Below, piece after piece: positions 17,406-27,901 of a stretch of 64,000 nt of DNA (position 1 is the stretch's first letter; every line of letters starts with the position of its first letter). A program made the translations under genes and the position numbers. Origin of the DNA: Helicobacter pylori (lineage in GTDB: Bacteria > Campylobacterota > Campylobacteria > Campylobacterales > Helicobacteraceae). Location: positions 930,001-994,000 of the forward strand of contig CP032046.1 in assembly GCA_008032955.1 (NCBI GenBank), read 5' to 3'. The notes under the pieces were generated by a model that ran no database searches, was not told where the DNA came from, and saw nothing but the letters and a program-made list of their open reading frames with translations.

Positions 17406-19513
17406 CTAAAATACCCACCCATAATTAAAAAACACTTTAAAATGGCTGCCCCCTTCATTCAAAACAACAGAGTTCGCATAGATGCCATTATTAGAAGCGA
17501 TTTTAATACCGCTTTGGATTAAAGGAACGCTAATGCCTATGGAATATTTAGAATGCTTGTAGCGGTAATTAAACCCGGTTACTATATCTAAATTACCGCT
17601 TCCTTTGACTTGATTGAAAACATAGTAGCTATTGTATAAGCCCCTTAACCCCCCAAACACCCCAAAAGAGGAAGCAAAAACTTTTTTAGTGGGATTGCCT
17701 TGCTTTTTATTAGCATAAGTGGTGATGAAATCAAACAACACATCCATTCCCCCACCATAGCTTAATTGCTGGATTTTTTCGTTATTGGTTTGAGCATAGT
17801 TGTATTTGATGATGCCGTAATAGGCTAACCCTATGTAGTCATTGAAATAATGTTGGTAGCCTATTTTAACATTGGCCCCTAAAATAGGGCTTCTAAAATT
17901 CTTACTTGAATAGCGGTAAGTGGTGGTGGAAGTGGTGGAAAAATTTTGCGCGATCGCGCTGACCATAGAGGTTGCAAAATTTTGCACGTTCAACCCAGCG
18001 TTTAAATAGTTGGCTTGGCTGCTCAAATTAGCGAAATTAATGGGCAGGGCGTTTTGATTGATGAGCTGTTGCCAAACAGCGGTAGTAACCCCTATAAGCC
18101 CAGCGGGGACTTGAGCACAATTGGTGTAGATGGAATTGGGGTAATTGCCCGCTGTATAGACTTGGTGGTTGTCCTTATAAAAAGAACATACATCATAGGT
18201 GTAACCATCCTGATCTTTTACTTCTTTTCCGTTTGTAAATTTTAGTTCTTCTTTCCCATTGACTAACTCTTCTTTTCCACCCTCACATTCTTGTATGGCT
18301 CCGCCGTTTTCTTGACACAAACGCACCCTTTGATAAGTCATGTTCCCATTATGCGTATAGCCTTTAGTGTGGCTAAATTCATGGATAATGTCTCTTAATT
18401 CCACAATATCAACTTTGTTCAAAGTTTTACCAAACAATTTTTCAGGATTTAAGGCAGAAGCTTCTATCCCCAGATTACCATCATTATCATCAAGTTCATA
18501 CCCTAGCCCTACAAACCCTGATTTTAGGATATTCACTTCAAGATTGATCGTTCTTCTAAACGCATCTATAACGGATTGTGGGGTTAGCACGTATTTTTCA
18601 TAGATGGGAGCGACACGCCCGTTATTGAAAGGATTCACGCACTTAGGAAAGTCAGAGCCGCACTCTGATGAGCTGTTAGAAAATTGGAAAGGAGCGTTTA
18701 AAACGGCTTCTTCCCACGATTTGGAGTCAAACACCGCAATCATATCCAACATTAAATTGGTCAATTCTTCTGCGGTTTGTGGGGTGAAATCTGACACACA
18801 ATCATGGCAATTACCTTTAAAATTGTTAGTATCGGCGTTTTCATAACTCATCGTTACATTGGTCGTGATTTGACTGAGCTTTTGAAACAAACTCTGCGTG
18901 TTAGCATCAGAAAATTGTGTGGCAGTGGCTTGAAGTTGTTGGTAATTAAAGCTATCAGCTTGTTCAAATTCTGAATCATTAAACAAGCTTGCAGGCAGAA
19001 TGATTTGAGAATCCTTAGGGATAGTCTCTATCACGCCTAAATTAACTACCTTGCCTTGAGCGTCTTTAAAACTCAGTTCAACATTGTTTAAATTGTAAGG
19101 CAGAAAGTTTTGTATGGTTACGCTCCCATTAACCATATTCGCATACACAGGGCTTTGAGAATAAAAAGTTAAGCCATTTTCTATATTGTCCGTGGTGAAT
19201 AGTTCGGTTGCTTTTTCTAAAATGGTGCTTTGGGGTATATAGTATCTCCCATAGACGCTTTGGGGGGTGGCTGTATCGCTTTTGTTTTGTTCTTTGGGTT
19301 GCTCTTTAGTTTGTGGGTGGGTTAGGGGTTTTCATAGACTTTTTGGGTGTTTTGAGCTGTTGTTTCTTCTTTAGTTTGCGTTCCTTCTAATAACCCGGTT
19401 TCAAACCCGGCTTCTATAAAAAAGCCGTCTTTTTGGTGTTTTTGAAAGGCTTCTAAAGGGTTGAATAAGCCTATTAAAGACAAACAAATCGTTCTGCTAA
19501 CGAGTTTTAGCAT
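17406..19513 (-). pseudogene. homC: HomC outer membrane protein, frameshifted near the N terminus
   Basis: A Hom-family outer membrane protein of H. pylori, probably surface-exposed. The signal peptide begins at ATG 19513 (MLKLVSRTICLSLIGL). The frame breaks in C4 (G4 at 19325-19328 on the plus strand), where C5 would continue LTHPQTKEQPKEQNK and give ~702 residues. The long central domain carries scattered cysteine pairs (CHDC, CGSDFPKC). The last ~200 residues are the alternating beta-barrel strands with terminal Phe (FNYGWVF), the sorting signal for the outer membrane. Either a slip at a short C run switches it or one base was undercalled. It is flanked by a promoter at 19583-19588. Confidence 0.85.
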
Positions 19514-19582
19514 GATAATTTCCTAAATGGTTTAGCGTTTTGTTCTCAAAGAGTTTGTAACTCAATCAAACTGAATTTTCGT

Positions 19583-19588
19583 ATTATA
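19583..19588 (-). promoter_or_regulatory. -10 box for homC
   Basis: On the minus strand TATAAT lies 70 bases before the homC ATG in a very AT-rich stretch. It faces homC and is well placed for a sigma-80 promoter with a long leader. Confidence 0.5.
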
Positions 19589-19671
19589 ATATATTTTTGA
19601 GAAATTGCGGTATTGTTTGTATTAAAAAATAAACAACGCCCAAAGGATAAGCGCTTTTATCTTTCTTCAAA

Positions 19672-20238
19672 TCACTTTAAAATTTTAGGCAAAGTGATGC
19701 CCACTTGCCCTTGATACTTACCGCCTCTGTCTTTATAGCTTTGCTCGCACACTTCATCGCCTTGTAAAAACACCACTTGCGCAATCCCCTCATTGGCATA
19801 GACTTTAGCCGGTAAATTAGTAGTGTTAGAAATTTCAATCGTGATATAGCCTTCAAATTCCGGCTCAAAAGGCGTAACATTCACGATAATCCCGCACCTG
19901 GCGTAAGTGCTTTTGCCTAAACAAATCGCTAAGGTATCTTTAGGCATTTTAAAATATTCTATCGTATGGGCTAGGGCGAACGCGTTAGCGGGCAAGATAA
20001 AAAAACCCTCTTTACTCGCATCAATTTTGGTTGCGTTGTTAGGGTCAAAGTTTTTAGGGTCAATTAAAGCGTTTTTGTTATCAAAAAGCATGAACTCACT
20101 CCCCACTCTAATATCATACCCATAACTGCTCAAACCATAGCTGATCACATTCTTACCGACTTGCTTTTCGCAAAAAGGGCTAATCATGCCATGCTCTAAA
20201 CTCATTTTTTTAATCCAAGAATCCGCTTTCAATCCCAT
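19672..20238 (-). CDS. dcd: dCTP deaminase
   Basis: It converts dCTP to dUTP for thymidylate synthesis. The 188-residue protein begins [11 protein letters not shown] at ATG 20238; an in-frame GTG six bases upstream is less likely. Family motifs include YGYDIRVG and the catalytic segment [17 protein letters not shown] with the active-site Glu, plus the uridine-binding [12 protein letters not shown]. It ends with the nucleotide-closing tail [11 protein letters not shown]. It is divergent from accB by 124 bases of AT-rich DNA. No frame damage. Confidence 0.9.
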   Translation of the reverse strand: MGLKADSWIKKMSLEHGMISPFCEKQVGKNVISYGLSSYGYDIRVGSEFMLFDNKNALIDPKNFDPNNATKIDASKEGFFILPANAFALAHTIEYFKMPKDTLAICLGKSTYARCGIIVNVTPFEPEFEGYITIEISNTTNLPAKVYANEGIAQVVFLQGDEVCEQSYKDRGGKYQGQVGITLPKILK

Positions 20239-20362
20239 ATACACAAAGCCTTTAAAGTTTGTTAATAATTATGTTATTATAACAATAATTTTTTGCTAAA
20301 AACGCTTAGTAAGATTATGTGTTTGTGGCATATTTTAAAATAATATTAAGGAATAGATCGTT

Positions 20363-20845
20363 ATGAACCTTTCTGAAATTGAAGAGTTGATCAAAGAATT
20401 TAAAGCTTCTGATTTAGGGCATTTGAAATTAAAGCATGAGCATTTTGAGTTGGTTTTGGATAAAGAATCCGCTTATGCGAAAAAAAATGCGCTAAATCCC
20501 GCTCATTCTCAAGCCTCCATTCAAGCCCCCATCATGGTAGAAGCGAGCATGCCAAGCGCTCAAACCCCTGTGCCTATGGTATGCACCCCTATTGTGGATA
20601 AAAAAGAAGATTTCGTGCTTTCGCCTATGGTAGGCACTTTTTATCATGCGCCCTCCCCTGGGGCTGAGCCTTATGTCAAAGCCGGCGATACGCTTAAAAA
20701 AGGGCAAATCGTGGGAATTGTAGAAGCGATGAAAATCATGAATGAAATTGAAGTGGAATACCCTTGCAAGGTGGTTTCTGTTGAAGTGGGAGACGCTCAG
20801 CCGGTAGAATACGGCACGAAACTCATCAAAGTGGAAAAGCTTTAA
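20363..20845 (+). CDS. accB: Biotin carboxyl carrier protein of acetyl-CoA carboxylase
   Basis: This 160-residue protein carries biotin between the carboxylase (AccC) and the transferase (AccAD) in malonyl-CoA synthesis. The biotinylated lysine is in the canonical motif VEAMKIMNE (~residues 121-129). Before it are the Pro/Ala-rich linker (~45-75) and the thumb-like insert PGAEPYVK typical of AccB. The start ATG 20363 follows TAAGGA. It is five bases upstream of accC in an obvious two-gene operon. Confidence 0.92.
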   Translation: MNLSEIEELIKEFKASDLGHLKLKHEHFELVLDKESAYAKKNALNPAHSQASIQAPIMVEASMPSAQTPVPMVCTPIVDKKEDFVLSPMVGTFYHAPSPGAEPYVKAGDTLKKGQIVGIVEAMKIMNEIEVEYPCKVVSVEVGDAQPVEYGTKLIKVEKL

Positions 20846-20850
20846 AACCC

Positions 20851-22217
20851 ATGAATAAAGGAAATAAAAAGGTAGAAAAAAAAGAGCTTTCGCGCATTTT
20901 GATCGCTAATAGAGGCGAGATCGCTTTAAGAGCGATCCAAACCATTCAAGAAATGGGTAAAGAATCCATAGCCATTTATTCTATCGCTGACAAGGACGCC
21001 CACTACCTCAATACGGCTAGCGCAAAAGTGTGTATAGGGGGGCCAAATCCAGCGAGAGTTACTTGAATATCCCGGCCATTATTAGTGCGGCGGAATTGTT
21101 TGAAGCGGATGCGATTTTCCCCGGGTATGGGTTTTTGAGTGAAAACCAGAATTTTGTAGAGATTTGCTCGCACCATTCTTTGGAATTTATTGGTCCGAGT
21201 GCGAAAGTCATGGCTTTAATGAGCGATAAATCCAAAGCCAAAAGCGTGATGAAAGAAGCCAGCATGCCTGTGATTGAGGGCAGTGAAGGGCTGCTTAAAA
21301 GCTATCAAGAAGCTGAAGAAATCGCTGATAAAATCGGCTACCCTGTTATCATTAAAGCGGCCGCTGGTGGGGGCGGGAGAGGGATGCGTGTCGTAGAAGA
21401 TAAATCCAAATTAAAAAATCTTTATTTAGCCGCCGAAACGGAAGCTTTGAGCGCGTTTGGCGATGGGAGCGTGTATTTAGAAAAATTCATCAACAAGCCT
21501 AAGCACATTGAAGTCCAAATTCTAGCCGACAAGCATGGCAATGTCATTCATGTGGGCGAAAGGGATTGCTCGGTGCAAAGACGCCAGCAAAAGCTCATTG
21601 AAGAAACCCCAGCAGTGGTTTTAGAAGAGGGCGTGCGTGAGCGTTTGCTAGAAACAGCGATCAAGGCCGCTAAATACATCGGCTATGTGGGGGCTGGGAC
21701 TTTTGAATTTTTGCTTGATTCTAACATGAAAGATTTTTATTTCATGGAGATGAACACTCGTTTGCAAGTGGAACACACCATTAGCGAAATGGTGAGTGGG
21801 TTAAATCTCATTGAGTGGATGATTAAAATCGCTCAAGGCGAAAAATTGCCCAAGCAAGAAAGCTTTTCTCTCAAAGGGCATGCGATAGAATGCCGAATCA
21901 CTGCAGAAGATCCTAAAAAATTCTACCCAAGCCCGGGCAAAATCACCGAATGGATCGCTCCTGGTGGGGTGAACGTGCGCCTTGATTCGCACGCGCATGC
22001 CAATTATGTCGTGCCTACGCACTATGATTCTATGATTGGCAAGCTCATTGTGTGGGGTGAAAACAGAGAAAGAGCGATCGCTAAGATGAAAAGGGCTTTA
22101 AAGGAATTTAAGGTAGAAGGCATTAAAACGACCATTCCTTTCCACCTTGAAATGCTTGAAAATGCGGATTTCAGGCAAGCAAAAATCCACACGAAGTATT
22201 TAGAAGAAAATTTTTAA
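20851..22217 (+). pseudogene. accC: Biotin carboxylase subunit of acetyl-CoA carboxylase, frameshifted at a G tract
   Basis: An ATP-grasp enzyme that carboxylates AccB biotin. Reading starts at ATG 20851 (then [17 protein letters not shown]) and breaks in G6 at 21037-21042. G7 continues [16 protein letters not shown] and gives 455 residues, the family length. Downstream motifs are intact: the glycine-rich ATP lid (KAAAGGGGRGMR), ERDCSVQRRQQK, EMNTRLQVEHT and FYPSPGKI. AccC is essential in bacteria making fatty acids, so a true null here is implausible and the missing G is very likely an assembly error. Confidence 0.9.
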
Positions 22218-22277
22218 GTTTTAAGGATTTTCTTAAGCAATGATTTAAGGGTTTTAAGCGATCAGAAGGAATCGGCA

Positions 22278-22528
22278 GTGAAGTGCCCAACCGCTAAAGA
22301 CGATTGGGCTTCCTAGGCTGATGTTGCCCATAGGGAGAGTTTGGTTCTCACTCTGTGTCCCTATAGTAGGGATTTTACAGAGTTTGAGCTCCAACGCATT
22401 CCCTATAGGTCTCACACATCATATCTCCAAAGGCGTAACTTTGCACACTTCCTACGCTAGATACGAATGTATGGGGATATGATACCATGAATTGGTAGCA
22501 TTCATCCCAACCGCTAAAGACGATTGGG
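22278..22528 (-). other. Relic of an IS200/IS605-type element: duplicated end hairpin and TnpB tail
   Basis: The 361-base gap between accC and the methyltransferase holds no intact gene. A 23-base hairpin (CCCAA, loop with GCTAAAG, TTGGG) occurs at 22286-22308 and again, unchanged, at 22506-22528. Its setting GTGAAG-hairpin-GCTTCCTA copies the layout of the IS605 right end at 4128-4160 here. On the minus strand a short frame between the hairpins ends SYAFGDMMCETYRECVG, which looks like the C terminus of a TnpB. I read it as an eroded element end with an omega-RNA-like scaffold. Confidence 0.5.
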
Positions 22529-22578
22529 ATTTCTGCTTTGGGTGGTTAAATTTTATAATTTTGTAGTAAAGTTTTTTC

Positions 22579-23541
22579 ATGCAAACCTTGTTTAAAGAAG
22601 TTACCCCTAAACGCTATGTCAATGGCAATGAGATGAAAGAAAATTCTAGCAATGTTCTAGATCAGTATTTCACTAAGCCTAGTGTGGCTTTAAAATGCTT
22701 CCAAAAAGCTTGTGAAGTTATTAAAAAATACGAAAAGCTAGATGACTTTATTTTTTTAGAACCAAGTGCAGGCGATGGGGTGTTTTATGACTTGTTTCCT
22801 AAAGATAGACGCATTGGTATAGACATTGAACCTAAAAGAGATGGTTTTATTCAATGCGATTTTTTAAATTATAAATTGCCCACGCATCAAAAAGTGATTT
22901 GCTTGGGCAACCCTCCTTTTGGGCATCGTGGGGTTATGGCGTTAGAATTTATCAACCATGCTAGAAATTGTGATTTTGTGTGTTTTATCCTACCCATGTT
23001 CTTTGAAAGTCAAGGAAAAGGCTCTATTAAATATCGTGTGAAAGGTTTAAATCTGCTTTATAGCGAACGCTTAGAAAAAAATGCGTTTATAGACTTTAAA
23101 AATAAAGAAGTGGATGTGCATTGTGTGTTTCAAATTTGGAGCAAAAAGTATCAAAATAAAAAAAGTGAATTTTCTTGGTATAAGAATCGCCATAAAGAAC
23201 CCTTTGGCGAATATATCAAGGTTTTCACGGTTTCATTGGCTAAAAACAGAGAATGCGGTAAAGAGTGGATTTTTAATCAAAAAGCGTCTTTTTACATTTC
23301 ATCAACTTTTTATAAAAGCACACAAATTGTAGAGAACTTTGAGGAAGTTAAGTATCAATCTGGTATTGCTGTGGTATTTACTAGCGCTGACAAGGTTTTA
23401 AACGCTAAATTAAAAAAACTATTCAAAGAGATTGATTGGACAAAATACGCAAGTTTAGCGACTAATTCTTGCTATCATTTAGGAAAAAGCCATATTTTTC
23501 AAGCCCTACATGATCATTTGGATAGTTTAAAGGATAATTGA
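22579..23541 (+). CDS. Putative adenine-specific DNA methyltransferase of a restriction-modification pair
   Basis: This is a 320-residue protein. The SAM motif LEPSAGDGVFY is at ~62-72 and the catalytic NPPF (in CLGNPPFGHRG) at ~113-116, giving the order of a class I N6-adenine or N4-cytosine methyltransferase. Phe at the fourth motif position is allowed in adenine enzymes. It is followed with a one-base stop/start overlap (TGATG) by a putative restriction endonuclease, so the two should form a type II system. The surrounding DNA is more AT-rich and sits beside an IS relic, so the cassette is probably imported. The target sequence cannot be read from the protein. Confidence 0.75.
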   Translation: MQTLFKEVTPKRYVNGNEMKENSSNVLDQYFTKPSVALKCFQKACEVIKKYEKLDDFIFLEPSAGDGVFYDLFPKDRRIGIDIEPKRDGFIQCDFLNYKLPTHQKVICLGNPPFGHRGVMALEFINHARNCDFVCFILPMFFESQGKGSIKYRVKGLNLLYSERLEKNAFIDFKNKEVDVHCVFQIWSKKYQNKKSEFSWYKNRHKEPFGEYIKVFTVSLAKNRECGKEWIFNQKASFYISSTFYKSTQIVENFEEVKYQSGIAVVFTSADKVLNAKLKKLFKEIDWTKYASLATNSCYHLGKSHIFQALHDHLDSLKDN

Positions 23542-24089
23542 TGGATTTGGAACAAACTTTTTTAAAAATTATTGAAAAAAAACATAAAGAATTGAATTTA
23601 GGGCAAGATTACAACGCTATTTTTTCAAAAATTAGAGATTTTGAAGCCAACGCTATAGGGCAGATTGGCGAAGAGTTTTTAAAAAGTGCGCTTAACGCTA
23701 TAGATGAAGTGATCAATGATGGCATTATTCATGATGAATACGATATTATGACAAAAAGCGGTGTGTCTTTTGAGGTCAAAACAGCGCGAAAAGGCAGAAC
23801 CAACAACACTTTTCAGTTCAATGGTATAAACCCACGATACAACTATGATTTTTTGATTTGCTTAGGAGTGTGCGAAGACCAATTACTTTATAGAATTTTT
23901 AAAAAAGATGAAATCCATTACGTTCATAAAGAAAGAAAATACTTTATGAAACAAAATGAGTTCAAAAAGCAATTGGTGCCAATGAATCCTGATAATCAAG
24001 TCAATTATAAGCTCACTCTCAATCTTAAAGAACTGAAAGAAATTACAAACCTCATCAAAGAGTTAGAAAGGGTTTTAGGGTTAGATTAA
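23541..24089 (+). CDS. Putative type II restriction endonuclease (PD-(D/E)xK-like)
   Basis: This is a 183-residue protein starting at ATG 23541, whose A is the last base of the methyltransferase stop. A likely nuclease core is visible: EYDIMTKSGVSFEVKTARKG (~66-85), with an Asp, then Glu-Val-Lys, as in PD-(D/E)xK enzymes. It is preceded by a helix IGQIGEEFLKSAL bearing a conserved-type Glu. Small size and position directly after a DNA methyltransferase support the call. I do not recognise a named enzyme. It might also be a solitary Mrr-like nuclease. The frame is intact, so the restriction activity may be live. Confidence 0.6.
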   Translation: MDLEQTFLKIIEKKHKELNLGQDYNAIFSKIRDFEANAIGQIGEEFLKSALNAIDEVINDGIIHDEYDIMTKSGVSFEVKTARKGRTNNTFQFNGINPRYNYDFLICLGVCEDQLLYRIFKKDEIHYVHKERKYFMKQNEFKKQLVPMNPDNQVNYKLTLNLKELKEITNLIKELERVLGLD

Positions 24090-24182
24090 TATTTTTAGAT
24101 AGAATTGGGTGGAATAAAATGTTTTTAGGAATAGAGTTTGCTTATCTTGTCTTTAAGAAAGTCCAATGAAGTGGAGGATAAG

Positions 24183-24788
24183 ATGTCTAAGATTTCAAAT
24201 CATTATAACCCGTCTTTGATGGTAAGGGATTACCATACTCAAAGGGTTGGTTCGCACGCAAGAAAAGAAGAAAATAAGGAAATTCAAAATCTTTCAGAGA
24301 ATGATGAAAAAATCAAATTAGCCAAACAAGCTAAGCAGGATAACCTAGCCATAGGAGATTTAGAAAGCCGCCTTAAAAGCTTAAAGGGCATGGATAAAGA
24401 CGCTAAAGAATTGGTGGGTATTTCTAAATCTTACGCTCATAACAATGAAAAAGATCGAAGCGATTTTGAGCGTTTTAAAAGCCGTTTGGACAAAGCGATT
24501 GATTCTTTCAATCAAAATTTGGATAATGGCGCGGCTAGTTTGAAACTCCCTAGCAATATTGATATTGACGACACGAAGGCTTTGGAAAAATTTTCAAAAT
24601 CATTAGAAAGTGAGAAAGAAAACATTCAAAACTCTTTGCACCAGTGGAAAAAACAGCTCGCTGAAACGAATCATTTAAACAAGGAATACAACACCTTAGA
24701 TAAAACAAGATTGAACGCTCAAAAATTCCAAGATGTACATGACACAAGCAAGATCACCCCATCTCGCTTGCAAGACTTACTCGCTTGA
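24183..24788 (+). CDS. Conserved helical protein of unknown function, upstream of pseC
   Basis: This protein of about 201 residues starts at ATG 24183 with a strong GGAGG (24173-24177). It is nearly all charged helix with long coiled-coil stretches (LESRLKSLKGMDKDAKEL; SLESEKENIQNSLHQWKKQL) and no signal or membrane segment. It overlaps pseC by four bases, so expression is coupled to pseudaminic acid synthesis for flagellin. It corresponds to HP0367. A role in flagella is only suggested by that coupling. Confidence 0.75.
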   Translation: MSKISNHYNPSLMVRDYHTQRVGSHARKEENKEIQNLSENDEKIKLAKQAKQDNLAIGDLESRLKSLKGMDKDAKELVGISKSYAHNNEKDRSDFERFKSRLDKAIDSFNQNLDNGAASLKLPSNIDIDDTKALEKFSKSLESEKENIQNSLHQWKKQLAETNHLNKEYNTLDKTRLNAQKFQDVHDTSKITPSRLQDLLA

Positions 24789-25921
24789 AAGAGTTTGCTT
24801 ATAGCGAGCCTTGTTTAGACGAAGAAGATAAAAAGGCTGTTTTAGAGGTTTTAAATTCCAAACAGATCACCCAGGGCAAACGCTCTCTTTTATTTGAAGA
24901 AGCTTTGTGCGAGTTTTTGGGTGTTAAGCATGCACTGGTGTTTAATAGCGCGACTTCAGCCCTTTTAACGCTCTATAGGAATTTTAGCGATTTTAACGCT
25001 GATTGCAATGAAATAATCACCACCCCTATAAGCTTTGTAGCGACGGCTAACATGCTCTTAGAAAGCGGCTATAAACCCGTATTTGCCGAAGTTAAAAACG
25101 ATGGCAATATAGATGAATTGGCCCTAGAAAAGCTCATTAACGAAAGAACCAAAGCCATAGTGAGTGTGGATTATGCCGGTAAAAGCGTGGAAATAGAAAG
25201 CATTCAAAAGCTTTGCAAAAAGCATTCTTTGAGTTTTCTTTCTGACAGCTCGCATGCTCTAGGGAGCGAATATCAAAACAAAAAAGTAGGAAGCTTTGCG
25301 TTAGCGAGCGTGTTTAGTTTCCATGCCATTAAGCCTATCACTACGGCTGAAGGGGGAGCGGTCGTTACTAATAATAGCGAATTGCATGAAAAAATGAAAT
25401 CGTTTCGCTCTCATGGCATGATCAAAAAAGATTTTTTTGAAGGCGAAGTCAAAAGCGTAGGGTATAATTTCCGCTTGAATGAAATCCAAAGCGCTTTGGG
25501 TTTGAGCCAGCTTAAAAAAGCCCCCTTTTTAATGCAAAAAAGAGAAGAAGCCGCTCTAGTTTATGACAGGATTTTTAAAGATAACCCTTATTTCACCCCT
25601 TTACACCCCTTGTTAAAAGATAAAAGCTCTAACCACCTTTATCCTATTTTAATGCACCAAAAATTTTTTATATTTAAAAAACTCATTTTAGAAAATTTGC
25701 ACAAGCTTGGCATTTTAGCCCAAGTGCATTACAAGCCCATTTACCAATACCAATTGTATCAACAGCTCTTCAATACAGCCCCGTTAAAAAGTGCAGAAGA
25801 TTTTTATAACGCTGAAATTTCCTTGCCTTGTCATGCGAATTTAAATTTAGAGAGCGTTCAAAACATCGCTCATAGCGTTTTAAAAACTTTTGAAAGTTTT
25901 AATAGAATAAGTTCCATTTAG
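24785..25921 (+). CDS. pseC: UDP-4-amino-4,6-dideoxy-L-AltNAc transaminase (pseudaminic acid pathway)
   Basis: A PLP aminotransferase of the DegT/DnrJ class making the 4-amino sugar precursor of pseudaminic acid, which decorates H. pylori flagellin and is required for motility. The 378-residue protein starts at TTG 24785 (MKEFAYSEPCLDEEDKKAV) overlapping the previous gene. The PLP lysine is in SFHAIKPITTAEGG (~residue 183), with the substrate region FNSATSALL before it. The last few residues (ESFNRISSI) differ from the form I recall. No damage. Confidence 0.92.
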   Translation: MKEFAYSEPCLDEEDKKAVLEVLNSKQITQGKRSLLFEEALCEFLGVKHALVFNSATSALLTLYRNFSDFNADCNEIITTPISFVATANMLLESGYKPVFAEVKNDGNIDELALEKLINERTKAIVSVDYAGKSVEIESIQKLCKKHSLSFLSDSSHALGSEYQNKKVGSFALASVFSFHAIKPITTAEGGAVVTNNSELHEKMKSFRSHGMIKKDFFEGEVKSVGYNFRLNEIQSALGLSQLKKAPFLMQKREEAALVYDRIFKDNPYFTPLHPLLKDKSSNHLYPILMHQKFFIFKKLILENLHKLGILAQVHYKPIYQYQLYQQLFNTAPLKSAEDFYNAEISLPCHANLNLESVQNIAHSVLKTFESFNRISSI

Positions 25922-25946
25922 GGCTTCAAATCTTAATCATTAAGAA

Positions 25947-26031
25947 TGGTGCGGAAGAAAGGAATCGAACCTTCATGCCTTGCGGCGCTAGATCCTAAGT
26001 CTAGTGCGTCTACCAATTTCGCCACTTCCGC
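25947..26031 (-). tRNA. tRNA-Leu (anticodon UAG)
   Basis: The minus strand folds as an 85-base cloverleaf: acceptor GCGGAAG with CTTCCGC, a long variable arm typical of leucine tRNA, T-arm GGTTCGATTCC, and an anticodon loop CTTAGGA giving UAG, which reads CUN codons. The CCA end is encoded (TGG at 25947-25949 on the plus strand). Confidence 0.95.
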
Positions 26032-26226
26032 ACACCGCACGCCATCGCATGCACATAAGAGTAGAAAATAAAGAAGCAGTATTTTAGCTTTTTAATCCTT
26101 TAAAAATACTGAAAAATTGAAGTTTTTTAAAATTTGGAGTTTTTTCTGGCTTTAGGGAGTTTTAAATTCTTTTAAGGTATTCTAACAAGACTATATCAGA
26201 TAGTTTTAAGGAAATTAAGGAACACA

Positions 26227-27252
26227 ATGGAAGTTTCACGCAAGAAAATTTACAACCCCGATTCTACAGAAAGTGTGAATGAAAGAAAGATTTTTGGGGG
26301 TAATCCTACAAGCATGTTTGATTTGAATAAAATCAAGTATCAATGGGCGGATCATTTGTGGAAAACGATGCTCGCTAACACCTGGTTTGCTGAAGAAGTG
26401 AGCATGAATGATGACAAAAGAGATTATTTGAAATTAAGCGCAGAAGAAAAGATCGGCTATGACAGAGCTTTAGCGCAACTCATTTTTATGGACAGCTTGC
26501 AAACCAATAATTTAATTGACAATGTCAATCCCTTTATCACCAGTCCCGAAATCAATTTGTGTTTGGTGCGTCAAGCTTATGAAGAAGCCTTACACAGCCA
26601 TGCGTATGCGGTGATGGTAGAAAGCATTAGCGCCAATACTGAAGAAATTTATGACATGTGGCGTAACGATATGCAATTAAAAAGCAAGAACGATTATATT
26701 GCGCAAGTGTATATGGAATTAGCCAAAAACCCTACAGAAGAAAACATCCTCAAAGCGCTTTTTGCTAACCAGATTTTAGAGGGGATTTATTTTTATAGCG
26801 GGTTTAGCTATTTTTACACTTTGGCTAGGAGCGGTAAAATGCTAGGATCAGCACAAATGATTCGTTTTATCCAAAGAGATGAGGTAACGCATTTGATTTT
26901 ATTCCAAAACATGATCAACGCTTTAAGGAATGAAAGAGCGGATCTATTCACGCCAAAATTGATTAACGAAGTCATAGGAATGTTTAAAAAAGCGGTAGAA
27001 ATTGAAGCCTCATGGGGGGATTATATCACGCAAGGCAAGATTTTAGGGCTCACTTCAAGCTTGATTGAGCAATACATCCAGTTTTTAGCGGATAGCCGTT
27101 TGAGTAAGGTGGGTATCGCTAAAGTTTATGGCGTCCAACACCCCATTAAATGGGTAGAAAGCTTTTCAAGTTTCAATGAACAGCGCTCTAATTTCTTTGA
27201 AGCTAGGGTGAGCAATTACGCTAAAGGGAGCGTGAGTTTTGATGATTTTTAA
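26227..27252 (+). CDS. nrdB: Class Ia ribonucleotide reductase small subunit
   Basis: This 341-residue protein supplies the tyrosyl radical and di-iron centre used by NrdA to reduce ribonucleotides. Iron-ligand motifs are present: EEVSMNDD at the first position, EEALHSHAY near residues 118-126, and DEVTHL near 218-223. The C-terminal tail needed to dock on NrdA is intact. The start ATG 26227 follows TAAGGA. It is followed after nine bases by pcm. Confidence 0.92.
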   Translation: MEVSRKKIYNPDSTESVNERKIFGGNPTSMFDLNKIKYQWADHLWKTMLANTWFAEEVSMNDDKRDYLKLSAEEKIGYDRALAQLIFMDSLQTNNLIDNVNPFITSPEINLCLVRQAYEEALHSHAYAVMVESISANTEEIYDMWRNDMQLKSKNDYIAQVYMELAKNPTEENILKALFANQILEGIYFYSGFSYFYTLARSGKMLGSAQMIRFIQRDEVTHLILFQNMINALRNERADLFTPKLINEVIGMFKKAVEIEASWGDYITQGKILGLTSSLIEQYIQFLADSRLSKVGIAKVYGVQHPIKWVESFSSFNEQRSNFFEARVSNYAKGSVSFDDF

Positions 27253-27261
27253 GGGGCTTGT

Positions 27262-27891
27262 TTGAATAGTATTAAAAACCATTTGATGTGTGAAGAAATC
27301 CACAAGCGTTTTCATTTGCACCCCAAAGTGAGAAAGGCTATGGAGAGCATTGAAAGGGAGGTTTTTGTGCCAGCCCCTTTTAAACATTTTGCCTACACTT
27401 TAAACGCGCTTTCTATGCAAGCGCAACAATACATCTCTTCGCCCCTAACCGTGGCCAAAATGACGCAATATTTAGAAATCGATCATGTGGATAGCGTGCT
27501 AGAAATTGGCTGCGGGAGCGGCTATCAAGCGGCGGTGCTGTCTCAAATTTTCAGGCGCGTTTTTAGCGTTGAAAGGATTGAAAGCCTGTATTTAGAAGCG
27601 CGTTTGCGCCTTAAAAATCTCGGTTTAGACAACGTTCATGTTAAATTCGCTGATGGGAACAAGGGCTGGGATCAATACGCCCCCTATGATAGGATTTTAT
27701 TCTCTGCTTGCGCTAAAAATATCCCGCAAGCGCTTATTGATCAGCTTGAAGAAGGCGGGATATTAGTCGCACCCATTCAAGAAAACAACGAGCAAGTGAT
27801 CAAACGCTTTGTGAAGCAAAATAACGCCTTGCACGTCCAAAAAGTGTTAGAAAAATGCTCGTTTGTGCCTGTCATAGATGGGGTGCAATAA
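27262..27891 (+). CDS. pcm: Protein-L-isoaspartate O-methyltransferase
   Basis: This 209-residue SAM enzyme repairs isoaspartyl residues in aged proteins. The start is TTG 27262 ([17 protein letters not shown]). Motifs: the catalytic loop [10 protein letters not shown] (~59-68), the SAM site [14 protein letters not shown] (~80-93) and FADGNKGW, then [10 protein letters not shown]. Length matches PCMT. It lies nine bases downstream of nrdB and ten upstream of lptF, all on the plus strand, so an operon is likely. Confidence 0.9.
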   Translation: MNSIKNHLMCEEIHKRFHLHPKVRKAMESIEREVFVPAPFKHFAYTLNALSMQAQQYISSPLTVAKMTQYLEIDHVDSVLEIGCGSGYQAAVLSQIFRRVFSVERIESLYLEARLRLKNLGLDNVHVKFADGNKGWDQYAPYDRILFSACAKNIPQALIDQLEEGGILVAPIQENNEQVIKRFVKQNNALHVQKVLEKCSFVPVIDGVQ

Positions 27892-27901
27892 AGATTAAGG
27901 C

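Noticed and set aside
20492-20707. Antisense frame over accB
   Set aside because: It covers the biotin domain on the other strand and shows no protein-like features.
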